Positions 17,252-26,123 of a DNA stretch of 64,000 bases are shown one piece after another (within the stretch, counting starts at the first letter, position 1; every line of letters begins with the position of its first letter). Under the pieces are notes generated by a model that made no database searches, was not told where the DNA came from, and worked only from the letters and a program-made list of their open reading frames with translations. Origin of the DNA: Heliophilum fasciatum (GTDB lineage Bacteria; Bacillota; Desulfitobacteriia; Heliobacteriales; Heliobacteriaceae); contig NZ_SLXT01000003.1 in the NCBI RefSeq assembly GCF_004341395.1, positions 1-64,000 of the forward strand, in the 5' to 3' direction. The translations under genes and the position numbers were made by a program.

Positions 17252-18238
17252 GTGGTGGTGATGGTTGTCCAGGGATGGGGTAGCCAAGGTCGAAATAACA
17301 TCTTATGGAAATTAAGTGCTCCGTATGCTACAATCAAAGCAAGCGATACTGTTAAGGAGGGATGGTTTATCGACAGTGATGTTCGCATTCCCCAGCAGCA
17401 TAAAGACATTTCGCTTCGCTCTTTGTCGATGACATTTCGCGGGGAGATTCTCCCGTTTTTCGGGGTGACCCTGCCGAAAGTGATCGATGCTGTCAGCACA
17501 CAAGCACCATTGATCGAAGTCAAAGATCGGGATATGGATGTTGTATTGGCGTTGGAAGACAATACGTTGCTTCACATGGAATTCGAGTCAAGTGAACCAA
17601 CAGTGGATGACCAGATTCGCTATGCTTATTATGATTTAAAGCTATTTTCCGAACGCAAGCAGGCGATTCGCCGCATGGTCATTTATGCGGCAGGAGTTCA
17701 AAAAACGCCGGAACCGCTGGATATAGGCAGTCTCTTGACACAGCAGCAGGTAATTCACTTGAGCCGGCATTTTGACGGTCATCGTGAGTTGGAAGGAATC
17801 CTCACAAAAATTCAGCAACGCCGGCCGTTGGATGCCCAAGACAAGCTGCGGATCATGCTCTTACCGATGATGTTTGAGCAACCGCGTGATCGTTCTCGTG
17901 CGGCTTGGGCGGTTACGGAAGCGCTGGACGGGGAAAAAACTGATAATAGTGCTTATCTGATCGGTACAATGTACGCTGCTAACTTTTCAAATATTGTTGA
18001 ACCGGAAAAATCCAAGATTCTGGAGGTGCTGAATATGTCGCAAGCTTTTCAAGAGTTGTACCGTAGACACGAAGAAATCGGTATCGAAAAAGGGATTAAG
18101 CAAGGCATCATGCAAGGTATTGAAAAAACCGCCATCACGGCATTAAAGGAAGGTTTTCCTCTAGAAACTATTGCGAAACTTACGGGTCTTCCTTATGAAA
18201 GAATTGTCGAGCTTCAAAGACAACTTAAACTACCCTGA
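17252..18238 (+). CDS. Rpn/PD-(D/E)XK family recombination-promoting nuclease-like protein
   Basis: The 328-codon frame encodes a protein of the Rpn (formerly transposase_31/DUF4351-type) family. DMDVVLALEDNTLLHMEFES (about residue 95-114) supplies the D...ExE-like nuclease core. The C-terminus has the family's typical GIEKGIKQGIMQGIEK repeat followed by a small LETIAKLTGLPYERI helix-turn. These enzymes cut DNA and stimulate RecA-independent recombination. The start is uncertain: AAGGAGGG lies near 17357, but the ATG after it is out of frame and hits a stop after five codons. A small 5' frameshift or an internal start at 17429 are both possible. Confidence 0.7.
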   Translation: MVVMVVQGWGSQGRNNILWKLSAPYATIKASDTVKEGWFIDSDVRIPQQHKDISLRSLSMTFRGEILPFFGVTLPKVIDAVSTQAPLIEVKDRDMDVVLALEDNTLLHMEFESSEPTVDDQIRYAYYDLKLFSERKQAIRRMVIYAAGVQKTPEPLDIGSLLTQQQVIHLSRHFDGHRELEGILTKIQQRRPLDAQDKLRIMLLPMMFEQPRDRSRAAWAVTEALDGEKTDNSAYLIGTMYAANFSNIVEPEKSKILEVLNMSQAFQELYRRHEEIGIEKGIKQGIMQGIEKTAITALKEGFPLETIAKLTGLPYERIVELQRQLKLP

Positions 18239-18391
18239 AAGCCATGTCTCCAACTGAGTACTTCTAGGTGATTTTACCCTATCAAGATTGTAACTTTGAC
18301 ATCCCGATTCCCTTCCCGTTGAACTTGTAAGGAATCCTAACAAGTTCAGACTTTAGGCAACGCACCTCCTTTTCTTATCTCCTCCTCCCTC

Positions 18392-18880
18392 CTACGTTAA
18401 TTTGGCATAGAGATCGTTTTTGACAGCGGTCCAGCGGGTTTCTGCTTCACTGATCGTTTTTTGATACTGGCACCATTCCTCTGAGTAGCGCCGCACCAGT
18501 TCCGCGAAAGACTTCGGCCACTTCTTTGAGTTTAACTTTGGTGCGCTGGGACTGCTGAAATTTTTGCAGGTGTTCATCGTCACCGGCGAGCAGCAGTTCA
18601 AAGCGCCAGTCTTCGCGGGTGCGGAATTCGGCGGTGGCGATCGTTTTTTGACCGTTGACCTGGAGGGCGCCGCCGGCAAGTTCCAGAGTACCCAGTTCAG
18701 CGGCGGGTGCAGGCCGAGCAGGTATTCCATGGCGATGCCGTCACTGTCACGGGTCAGCATGGGGGTGCTGATATCATCGGCTTTGGCACCAAAGGCAGGT
18801 AAAGCGATGATGTGATCGAAGTGCTCGCCGGGCAGGCAGTCGGTGTAGATCGATTCAAAGCGGCTTGTTTGACGATTTCT
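18392..18880 (-). pseudogene. Decayed gene fragment with at least two frameshifts
   Basis: Protein-like sequence can be read on the minus strand only by switching frames. One frame gives DHIIALPAFGAKADD and TPMLTRDSDGIAMEYLLGLH. A second frame gives LGTLELAGGALQVNGQK and FRTREDWRFELLLAGDDEH. The first frame returns with FAELVRRYSEEWCQYQK to the stop at 18392. The sequence looks like the C-terminal part of a larger protein whose 5' part is missing. I do not recognise the family. Confidence 0.6.
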
Positions 18881-18931
18881 TCGGTCATATAGGCCGTGAG
18901 GTATGCCGGGGCAAGGAGTATATTGTAGAAC

Positions 18932-18966
18932 AAAAAGACCTTGGATCACCAGATGATCCAAGGTCT
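18932..18966 (-). terminator. Terminator after the CO dehydrogenase gene
   Basis: A perfect 13-bp stem (18936-18948 with 18954-18966, loop of five) is followed on the minus strand by TTTTTG. It lies 30 bp after the cooS stop. Confidence 0.85.
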
Positions 18967-18995
18967 TTCGCTTTTTTACCGTTGTGCCTGCAGAA

Positions 18996-21194
18996 TTAAT
19001 GCACATTCCCCGACGGTAAGCCCAAGGCTTGCCGTTTCGCTTCAATTTCATCGAGATAAATCTGCACAGTTTTTTCCGCATCCAGTTCGACGACCACTTT
19101 ACCGAGGCCCAGCGTGGCCGTCGTTTCCGTTAAGGTTTTAACCACCACTTCACTACCGGTGATCGATGGTACCGGTGCCACATGAACCATCCATCCTAAC
19201 GCCACCGCCGTGCAGGCGTCGGCAACAGCTTTTTGCTCCAGATATTCAGGCGCACCGATGACCAGCGGCAGCTGGTTCGTATCGACGTTCATCTCATCAG
19301 CGATTTCCTTGGCCGTCAGCGTCATCTTACCGATGTCCACACAAGCGCCGAAGTTCAGCACCGGTGGGATGCCCAAGGATTCGCAGACCTTGCGTAGCCC
19401 CGAACCGGCATACGCGGCGGCGGCCGGATCGGTCAGGCCCGTGTACTGCATGACCGACGACGTACAGCCGCCGGAGAGCACAAGCACATTGTTTTTGATC
19501 AAACCTTCAGTGATTTTATAAATGTTGCTGCCACCCTGACCGTAGCGGGCAGTGGTGCAACCGACGATAGTGGCGATGCCGCGAATATTCCCCTGAGCGA
19601 TTTGATCGATAAGCGGACGGAAGGAACCGCCGAGGGCAGCCCGCACCGATTCGGTAGAAAAGCCGACCATACACTTTTCGCTAACATACGGCGGAATGAA
19701 TACCTCACGGTTTTCCGCTTTGCGTTTTTGAAACGATGCAATCGCCATGTCCAGCGCTTTTTCCGCTTGTTCGCGCATCGCTTCCGGACGGAATTCCAAC
19801 ACTTCCGTCCCGGGCATGCGGATTACCGGATCGACGGAAACCATCGTGGTGCCGTAGCGCCGGGCATAGAGCGGTAAGGTCGGCACCGTGCAGTTGTAAT
19901 CAAAGGTCCAAAGATCGACAGCGCCAGTCGCGAAGAGGTATTCTTCTGAAAGCCATTCACCCTCTTGACCGGCATAGGCAGTTTGATTGTGCACACCGCT
20001 GTAGTTGATCAACTGCTGGCCTTCACAGACGTGACCGAGCACTTGCAAACCTGCGGCACCGGCTTCACGGGCTTTGTTTTGCCATTTTTCTTCCGAAGCG
20101 ACTTCAATCAACACGTGTGCCAGGTGCGGCATATGACCGTTGGTGATGATGTTGACTTTGTCTTTCGCTAGGAGGCCCATGTTTTGCTTTTTCATCACCG
20201 GCTGTTGGGTGCCCATGAGGATCTCCTGGATGATATTGAGCAGCAACAAGCCCTGATATTCGTTGGCGATGCCGAGGCGAACAGCCTTTAAAAGGAAGTA
20301 CACCGGATCGGCGTTTAAATTAGTCATGCACATGGTTTGCGCCATGGCCACTTCGGCGTTGGCGCCACCGGGGAAAAGATCGAGCTTTTTCCATAATTCT
20401 TTGCGCTTTGTCGGGGCAAAAGCTTCGGTGGTTTGCGATGGCTCGTAGTGGGGACGGCAGATGTCAGCGATAACCCAGTTGGCGAAGTCGATGGCGAGGG
20501 CGTTCGTATCTTTATGGGTATCGAGGCCCGCTAAGGATGCCCAGTGGCGGAGCTTTTCCGGTTCGCGGATTTTGAGGCCCGATTCCGGATGCTCGGCTGC
20601 GGCTTTTAAGGTACGGGCCACTTGGTGACAATGATACACATTGGCAGCCGTACCGATGGTGACATGACGGTACATAAAGTTACGGGCCACCATCACATCG
20701 GCGTCCACACCGCAGACACCCCGTTGCACTTTATCAGATATCCGGCAAGGGCCGTTGGCACAAAGCTGACAGGAGAGCCCTTCCACACAGAACTTACAGC
20801 GAATTTTCTCCTGTTCGGTGAAACGATCAAAGACGTTGCTGAGACCTTGGTCGTGGACCGATTTGTACATGACGCGCATGGCCGGATCAAGAATGACATT
20901 CAGCGGGTACCCGGCTTTATCTTGATCGTGCTTTCCGGCGACATGCTCGCGCTGCCATTCATGGACAGCGTGGGCCGGCGGAGCTACTGTTTCGTCAATC
21001 ATAAAACGTGGTACTTGATCGTGCTGGTCATGATGGTGGGCCGGATCATTCGTCGACGACGATGTGTGGGTAACCGGTGTTTTGCCGCTTGGCATCATCG
21101 GATCGGTAGCATGCCGTAGATCCTGGGCCGAGTAACTGCCGGTAGGGGTTGCTTTTCCCTGTTCTTGGTTAGGACCTTGGTTATTGCCCGTCAT
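18996..21194 (-). CDS. cooS: Stand-alone anaerobic Ni-CO dehydrogenase catalytic subunit, with His-rich N-terminal extension
   Basis: Ni-CODHs interconvert CO and CO2. B-cluster Cys are present (Cys 142, 145, 150, 161, in SCQLCANGPCRI and GVCG). The D-cluster motif is Cys133-x-x-Cys136, the short form linked to a 2Fe-2S D-cluster in Desulfovibrio vulgaris CODH. C-cluster candidates are all kept: NGHMPHL (His), HVCEGQQ, DYNCTVP, VGCTTAR, SGGCTSS and ACVDIGK. The first 95 residues are an extra, His-rich segment (HHHDQHD at 53-59). No cooC, cooF or acetyl-CoA synthase gene is adjacent. ATG 21194 is chosen with AGGAG 10-14 nt upstream; GTG 21200 is an alternative. Confidence 0.85.
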   Translation of the reverse strand: MTGNNQGPNQEQGKATPTGSYSAQDLRHATDPMMPSGKTPVTHTSSSTNDPAHHHDQHDQVPRFMIDETVAPPAHAVHEWQREHVAGKHDQDKAGYPLNVILDPAMRVMYKSVHDQGLSNVFDRFTEQEKIRCKFCVEGLSCQLCANGPCRISDKVQRGVCGVDADVMVARNFMYRHVTIGTAANVYHCHQVARTLKAAAEHPESGLKIREPEKLRHWASLAGLDTHKDTNALAIDFANWVIADICRPHYEPSQTTEAFAPTKRKELWKKLDLFPGGANAEVAMAQTMCMTNLNADPVYFLLKAVRLGIANEYQGLLLLNIIQEILMGTQQPVMKKQNMGLLAKDKVNIITNGHMPHLAHVLIEVASEEKWQNKAREAGAAGLQVLGHVCEGQQLINYSGVHNQTAYAGQEGEWLSEEYLFATGAVDLWTFDYNCTVPTLPLYARRYGTTMVSVDPVIRMPGTEVLEFRPEAMREQAEKALDMAIASFQKRKAENREVFIPPYVSEKCMVGFSTESVRAALGGSFRPLIDQIAQGNIRGIATIVGCTTARYGQGGSNIYKITEGLIKNNVLVLSGGCTSSVMQYTGLTDPAAAAYAGSGLRKVCESLGIPPVLNFGACVDIGKMTLTAKEIADEMNVDTNQLPLVIGAPEYLEQKAVADACTAVALGWMVHVAPVPSITGSEVVVKTLTETTATLGLGKVVVELDAEKTVQIYLDEIEAKRQALGLPSGNVH

Positions 21195-21356
21195 TATCAC
21201 AGCGCTCCTTTTTTGTGCTTTCTAAAATTGCGGGAGGCGCTTCTTTATCGGTAACCACGTTACGCCTAGTGTTAAAATTCCCCTACACCGGTCATGGTAA
21301 TCGACAATATTTTGGTAAGTTATTGTATTTTCTTAGACCAACAATCCTACAAACAC

Positions 21357-21416
21357 GAATAGCCCTTGACTTCCCATACTGTAGGAAATCAAGAGCGGTC
21401 ATATCACAGGCTATTC
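21357..21416. repeat. Nested inverted repeat upstream of cooS
   Basis: GAATAGC (21357-21363) pairs with GCTATTC (21410-21416). Inside it, CTTGACTTCC (21365-21374) pairs with GGAAATCAAG (21384-21393) with one mismatch. It lies in the 390-bp gap 21195-21584 between cooS and the propeller gene. No coding gene is seen there. It has no long T-run, so it may be a weak terminator of the propeller gene or a regulatory structure in the cooS leader. Confidence 0.45.
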
Positions 21417-21584
21417 AAAAAGCCGCAAAAACCAACCACCGATCAGCCGATCCATGGACCTTGAGCCGGCCTTCGAAAAAAGGGTGCACTTAATAAACAT
21501 CGTCGATCGTTTGATCGACTATACCGTTCGATTGGCCCATCATTCGCTTCGGTGATTTTTTCTGCGCTGAAGCGGCTTATCGGT

Positions 21585-23591
21585 CTATGGAGCGATCTCC
21601 GGCGCTCTCGCTGCCGTTGTCCCCGGAAGCGCAGCACCAACAGGTACCGATCTATTCATCAAAGCTCTTTGATCCGAAGCGCTTTGTTTTGGTTGTTCCG
21701 CAGAACGTCCACCGCCGGGAAGTACTTGCTCATGGCTTGAGCCCGCACTTAACTTGTTCCATGCCGTCGGATCACTGGCAGGAAGATTTTCACGAGCCGG
21801 TGGCGGTGGTGGTGGCGCTGCCGCTTCCACGGCAGCCGTATCCGTATAGGAATGGCGAAGACGCAGTTCGGCCCGATCAGACGTCTTGGTTTGCGCAGCG
21901 TCGCGAACAGTAGCGGTCCCCGCAGAAGCGCTTGGTGCTGAACTAGCCAAGGGCAAAGGGGTGCCGTTGCTTATCGCACGGTTAGTTACGCCGGTTTTCA
22001 TGCCCGTTGCGGCCACCGGTTTCTGCGGTTTGCCACCGTGATTGGTTGGATTGCCGACAGCCGTTGCTGTTTTCTTTTGACTACTTACGCTACGGGTTTT
22101 CCCAGCAGGGCTGCGCACCGACTCGACGGAAGCCGCTTTATTTTCGCTACGGGCCGTTGTCACGGCAGCGACGGACGAACGACTGGTAGCGCCCGGTGCC
22201 TCTGTCCACTGGGCATAAAGCATCGTATCGCCGACACCCACCCGCATCTCTTCATCGGCCCGATAGGACGTTCCGGTGCCATCCATGTTTGTGTTCCACC
22301 CGGCAAATCGGTAGCCCTCTTTTTCCAGATCGCCGCTGTTGCCACGGACAACCACATCAGTACCGGGCTCGTACCGTCGATCGTCCCAGGGCACACTGCC
22401 GCCGGTATGGCCGTTGCCATGATAGATCACTTTATAACTTCGATAGTCCGATGCAAACTTGATCACGGCATTGGCATCACCAGGGATCATCCAGACATTC
22501 CGTCCATCAAAGACGCCGCCATAAAAGGCCATGCTGGTTTGTTTATAACCGCTGGGCCATTGTTCGTGACGCTTCATAATCCCGGTGTCTTTGTCAATCT
22601 GGATCACACTGTCGGCATTAAGCGGAATCATCCAGATGCTTTCCCCGTCATAAACGCCGCCCATAAACGAACTGATTTCCTTGTCAAATCCGTCGGGCCA
22701 GCCCTTGTAACCAATCATGGCACCGCTGTTGATATCAATTTTAACGACTTGATTGGCCCGACAGGGAATCATCCAGATATACTGACCGTCAAAAACACCA
22801 CCGGAAAAGGCAATCGTCCCTGGCGTTAATCCGCTCGGCCAACGGTTATACCCGGTCATCGTCCCACTGTCTTTATCAATCTTGACGACCATATTGGCAT
22901 TGGCCGGAATCATCCAAATATGTTGTCCGTCAAAAGCCCCACCAATAAAGCCATACTCGCCTTTTTCAAACCCGGCGGGCCACGCACTGTATCCGGTCAT
23001 GATACCGGTATCTTTATCGATTTTCACCACCTGATCGGTACCATAAGGGATCATCCAGATCGATTGCCCGTCAAAAACGCCCCCGGCAAAGGCACCGACA
23101 TCTTTGGTGAATCCGGCGGGCCAATTGTTGAATCCAGTCATCACGCCGCTGTCTTTGTCAATGTTGATCACCTGATCGGCATTGGCCGGAATCATCCAGA
23201 TATGCTGTCCGTCAAAAACCCCGCCGATAAAGGCCGTCAACCCCTTGGTAAACCCGGCCGGCCACTGGCGATATCCCGTCATCTCCCCGCTGATGCGATC
23301 CATTTTAACGACCTGATCGGCATCATTGGGAATCATCCAGATCGCTTGCCCATCATAGACGCCACCGGAAAAATCCCGTGTACGTTTCACAAATCCACGG
23401 GGCCAATCCTTAAAGCTGAGCATGGTTACATCAGCGCCTTCAGTCGTTACCGGCTTTTTACTACCGCCGAAGGTAATATGGAATCCATCCGTCACTGCCA
23501 CTGCCGGTACAGGGATCACATTAACAAGCATAGCCAAAGCGGCCACGATCGCAATCGCCAACGCGATGAGACTTACCCGTAGTTTGCCCAT
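21585..23591 (-). CDS. Secreted seven-bladed beta-propeller protein with InlB-type repeat domain
   Basis: A 668-residue exported protein. Residues 1-32 form a signal peptide (MGKLRVSLIALAIAIVAAL, ending near PAVA). Residues about 55-385 contain seven repeats of 47-49 residues with the core GGVFDGQ-IWMIP-ADQVVKIDKDTG-MTGY-WPAGF, which should close as one seven-bladed propeller. Residues about 390-465 match the Listeria-Bacteroides (InlB B) repeat: YKVIYHGNGH to GWNTNMDGTG to LYAQWTE. The last 200 residues are Ala/Ser/Pro-rich and probably disordered. No cell-wall anchor motif is seen. AGGAGGTG precedes the ATG. It stands alone; ligand unknown. Confidence 0.8.
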   Translation of the reverse strand: MGKLRVSLIALAIAIVAALAMLVNVIPVPAVAVTDGFHITFGGSKKPVTTEGADVTMLSFKDWPRGFVKRTRDFSGGVYDGQAIWMIPNDADQVVKMDRISGEMTGYRQWPAGFTKGLTAFIGGVFDGQHIWMIPANADQVINIDKDSGVMTGFNNWPAGFTKDVGAFAGGVFDGQSIWMIPYGTDQVVKIDKDTGIMTGYSAWPAGFEKGEYGFIGGAFDGQHIWMIPANANMVVKIDKDSGTMTGYNRWPSGLTPGTIAFSGGVFDGQYIWMIPCRANQVVKIDINSGAMIGYKGWPDGFDKEISSFMGGVYDGESIWMIPLNADSVIQIDKDTGIMKRHEQWPSGYKQTSMAFYGGVFDGRNVWMIPGDANAVIKFASDYRSYKVIYHGNGHTGGSVPWDDRRYEPGTDVVVRGNSGDLEKEGYRFAGWNTNMDGTGTSYRADEEMRVGVGDTMLYAQWTEAPGATSRSSVAAVTTARSENKAASVESVRSPAGKTRSVSSQKKTATAVGNPTNHGGKPQKPVAATGMKTGVTNRAISNGTPLPLASSAPSASAGTATVRDAAQTKTSDRAELRLRHSYTDTAAVEAAAPPPPPPARENLPASDPTAWNKLSAGSSHEQVLPGGGRSAEQPKQSASDQRALMNRSVPVGAALPGTTAARAPEIAP

Positions 23592-23832
23592 CTACCAGCA
23601 CCTCCTAACAGCAACGAATTGAGACCACATCCATGTTGGACATCAACAAAACAGGTTTCCCGTCATTATTTTCGCATTTTATAATTTTTTACAGAAATCG
23701 ACCTACTTTTACTCGTAATCTTTTCGGCATTTTTCGCTCTTTTCCTTCTTCATTTTAACGCAAAATATTTAATTATGAAGAGTAACGCCTTCTCCAGAAA
23801 TCAATCCTTTTAGATTTTTTTGGATATAACCA
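23592..23832. other. AT-rich intergenic region, no gene seen
   Basis: Between the propeller gene (start 23591) and the MFS gene (stop 23833), both on the minus strand. It is markedly AT-rich compared with its surroundings and likely holds the propeller gene's promoter. I cannot place a convincing -35/-10 pair. Confidence 0.4.
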
Positions 23833-25035
23833 TCACGATAGCGCCGTTTTCTTCTCCTTGGCCAGTGTCCGTGTCAAGACCATCGCGACCACCATAAAAC
23901 CAACAATCATCCAGACAATGCCCGGCCAACCGTACCACGACCAAAGCAAACCGCCCAGCGTTCCGGCCACACCGGCGCCGGTATAATAGAAGAACAAGTA
24001 CAGCCCCGATGCTTGTGCCCGGTCATGACGAGCCAGCAGTCCCACCCAACTGCTGGCAATCGAATGGGCACCAAAAAAGCCAAAGGTAAACACAGCCAGC
24101 CCGATGATCTTGAAAAGCAGTGGCGCCGCCAGCGTCCCGAAGGCGCCGACACCGACAATCAGCAACCCCCACCACAACACGGCCCGCCGCCGGAAGCGCC
24201 CGGCGAGTTGTCCCATCCAGGTCGAGCTCACGGTGCCCACGGTATAGACGATAAAAATGCCGCCGACCCAGGCCGGTCGCAGTTCATAGGGCGGTGCGAT
24301 CAAGACAAAGCCAATATAATTAAACAGCGTAACAAAGCTGCCCATCAGCAAAAAGCCTGTCGCAAACAGACGCACCATCTGGCGATCTTTCAGGTGCTCC
24401 GCCATGGAACGACCCAGCGCCGCGAGCGCCAGCGGTCGGGGCCGGAAATTGCGCGACGCCGGCAAGGTCCGCCAAAAGTACAAACTCGCCAGCAAACTAA
24501 GTACCCCGATTAACGCCAGTGCCCAGCGCCAAGAGCCCAGATCGGTAAGCAACCCAACGATAAACCGCCCGGCCATCCCGCCGATCGAGTTGCCGCTGAT
24601 GTACATCCCCATGGCCAGGCCCAAACTGGTTGGTTCCATCTCTTCGCCCAAGTAGGCCATGGCGATCGCCGGCAGCCCGGCCAAGACCATGCCCAGAAGC
24701 ATGCGCCAGACCAGCAGCGCCTCAAAAGTCGGCGCCAGTGCGGTCGCAATGATCAGCAGCGAAGACGTGACCAAGGTTGCTGTCATCACCGGCTTACGGC
24801 CCCATGCTTCGGAAAGCGAACCGACGATCAGCATAAAAACGGCCATGACCGCTGTCGTCAGTGACACCGCCAGCGATGCCGTCGTCGGCGAAACCAGAAA
24901 CTCTTCCGTAAATTCCGGCAGCAGCGGTTGCACACAGTAAAGGATGGCAAAGTTGACGAATCCCCCGGCAAATAAAGCCAAGTTGGCTTTTTGAAACTGT
25001 GTCGTTCCTTGACGTATATACTGCACACCCTTCAC
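23833..25035 (-). CDS. MFS transporter, YnfM-like
   Basis: A 400-residue inner-membrane transporter with twelve hydrophobic segments. The MFS signature between helices 2 and 3 is GSLSEAWGRKPV (about residue 72-83), and QPLLPEF follows the first helix, as in the YnfM/arabinose-efflux branch. Substrate cannot be told from sequence. The start is probably GTG 25035, with a weak upstream site, so the exact N-terminus is uncertain. It lies downstream of dusB on the same strand but behind a terminator, so it is probably transcribed separately. Confidence 0.85.
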   Translation of the reverse strand: MKGVQYIRQGTTQFQKANLALFAGGFVNFAILYCVQPLLPEFTEEFLVSPTTASLAVSLTTAVMAVFMLIVGSLSEAWGRKPVMTATLVTSSLLIIATALAPTFEALLVWRMLLGMVLAGLPAIAMAYLGEEMEPTSLGLAMGMYISGNSIGGMAGRFIVGLLTDLGSWRWALALIGVLSLLASLYFWRTLPASRNFRPRPLALAALGRSMAEHLKDRQMVRLFATGFLLMGSFVTLFNYIGFVLIAPPYELRPAWVGGIFIVYTVGTVSSTWMGQLAGRFRRRAVLWWGLLIVGVGAFGTLAAPLLFKIIGLAVFTFGFFGAHSIASSWVGLLARHDRAQASGLYLFFYYTGAGVAGTLGGLLWSWYGWPGIVWMIVGFMVVAMVLTRTLAKEKKTALS

Positions 25036-25054
25036 CGTCCATCCCTTTGATCAA

Positions 25055-25078
25055 TAAAAAAAACCGGTCCTTGACCGG
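25055..25078 (-). terminator. Terminator after dusB
   Basis: On the minus strand CCGGTC (25073-25078) and GACCGG (25064-25069) enclose a 3-nt loop, followed by eight T. It lies 4 bp after the dusB stop and ends the birA-coaX-dusB transcript. Confidence 0.85.
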
Positions 25079-25081
25079 CCT

Positions 25082-26119
25082 TTACTGTTCTAGATATTCC
25101 TGAAATAACCGCTCCACCTGGGCCACTTGCGTTACCCGGTTCACTTCCAGCCGCAAGCGCGACGCCCCACGCAAGCCTTTTAAGTACCAAGCCAGGTGGG
25201 CACGCATTTCCCGCACAGCGCGATCTTCGCCTTTATCGGCCACCTTACGCCGCAAGTGTTCCAGCGCCTGGTCGATCCGTTCTGCGGCCGTTGGCGGCGG
25301 CGGCAGTGTCCCTTCGTTAGCCCAACGCATCAACCGCGAGAAGATCCAGGGATTCCCTAGTGCCCCGCGGCCGATCATCACACCAGCACAGCCGGTGGCC
25401 GCCAGGAGATGGGCCGCATCGACCGGTTCCCACACATCACCGTTGCCGATGACCGGGATATGGACAGCCTGAACCACCTGCGCAATCCGTTCCCAATCGG
25501 CCGTACCGGTATAGAACATTTCCCGCGTCCGGCCGTGCACCGTCAGCGCTTGTACGCCGACCGCTTCCAGCATCGGTGCCAGCGTCGGTGCCACGATCTG
25601 ATGGCTCGACCAGCCCGTACGCATCTTGACGGTCACTGGCACCTGCACTGCTTTCACGACCGCTTCGGCAATCGCCACGGCCCGCTCCGGCTCTTTGAGC
25701 AGGGCCGAACCTTCCCCATTGCGGATAATCTTCGGCGCCGGACAGCCCATATTGATGTCGATGATCGAAGCGCCGGCCGCTTCCACGATCCGCGCCGCTT
25801 CTGCCATCACCGGCGGTTCTGAGCCAAAGATCTGCACCACAATCGGCCGCGGCTCGCCGCCGATATCCATTAAATCCAACGTATGCTGGTTGGCATAGGT
25901 AAGTGCCTTATCGGAAAGCATCTCCGTCACGACGAGCGGACAGCGGTGATCTTTTAAAACGGACCGAAACGCCCGATCGGTCACACCGGCCATGGGCGCA
26001 CTGATCAGCGGCACATCCCACCGATAAGGCCCAATCTTCAGCGGCGCCGGCTCCGGCCATGAACAGGCTTCGTTCCGGCTCGGCGACACCACAGTTTCCT
26101 GCTCAAAATTCACCGTCAT
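25082..26119 (-). CDS. dusB: tRNA-dihydrouridine synthase (DusB type)
   Basis: An FMN enzyme that reduces specific uridines in tRNA to dihydrouridine. The 345-residue protein has PLISAPMAGVTDRAFR (FMN site, about residue 38), the active-site Cys segment NMGCPAPKI (about 121-129), VKMRTGW and IGRGALGNPW. About 35 residues precede the barrel. The start may be ATG 26119 or GTG 26113, as GAGGG fits the latter better. It lies 4 nt after coaX and is the last gene of a birA-coaX-dusB transcript. Confidence 0.93.
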   Translation of the reverse strand: MTVNFEQETVVSPSRNEACSWPEPAPLKIGPYRWDVPLISAPMAGVTDRAFRSVLKDHRCPLVVTEMLSDKALTYANQHTLDLMDIGGEPRPIVVQIFGSEPPVMAEAARIVEAAGASIIDINMGCPAPKIIRNGEGSALLKEPERAVAIAEAVVKAVQVPVTVKMRTGWSSHQIVAPTLAPMLEAVGVQALTVHGRTREMFYTGTADWERIAQVVQAVHIPVIGNGDVWEPVDAAHLLAATGCAGVMIGRGALGNPWIFSRLMRWANEGTLPPPPTAAERIDQALEHLRRKVADKGEDRAVREMRAHLAWYLKGLRGASRLRLEVNRVTQVAQVERLFQEYLEQ

Positions 26120-26123
26120 ACCC

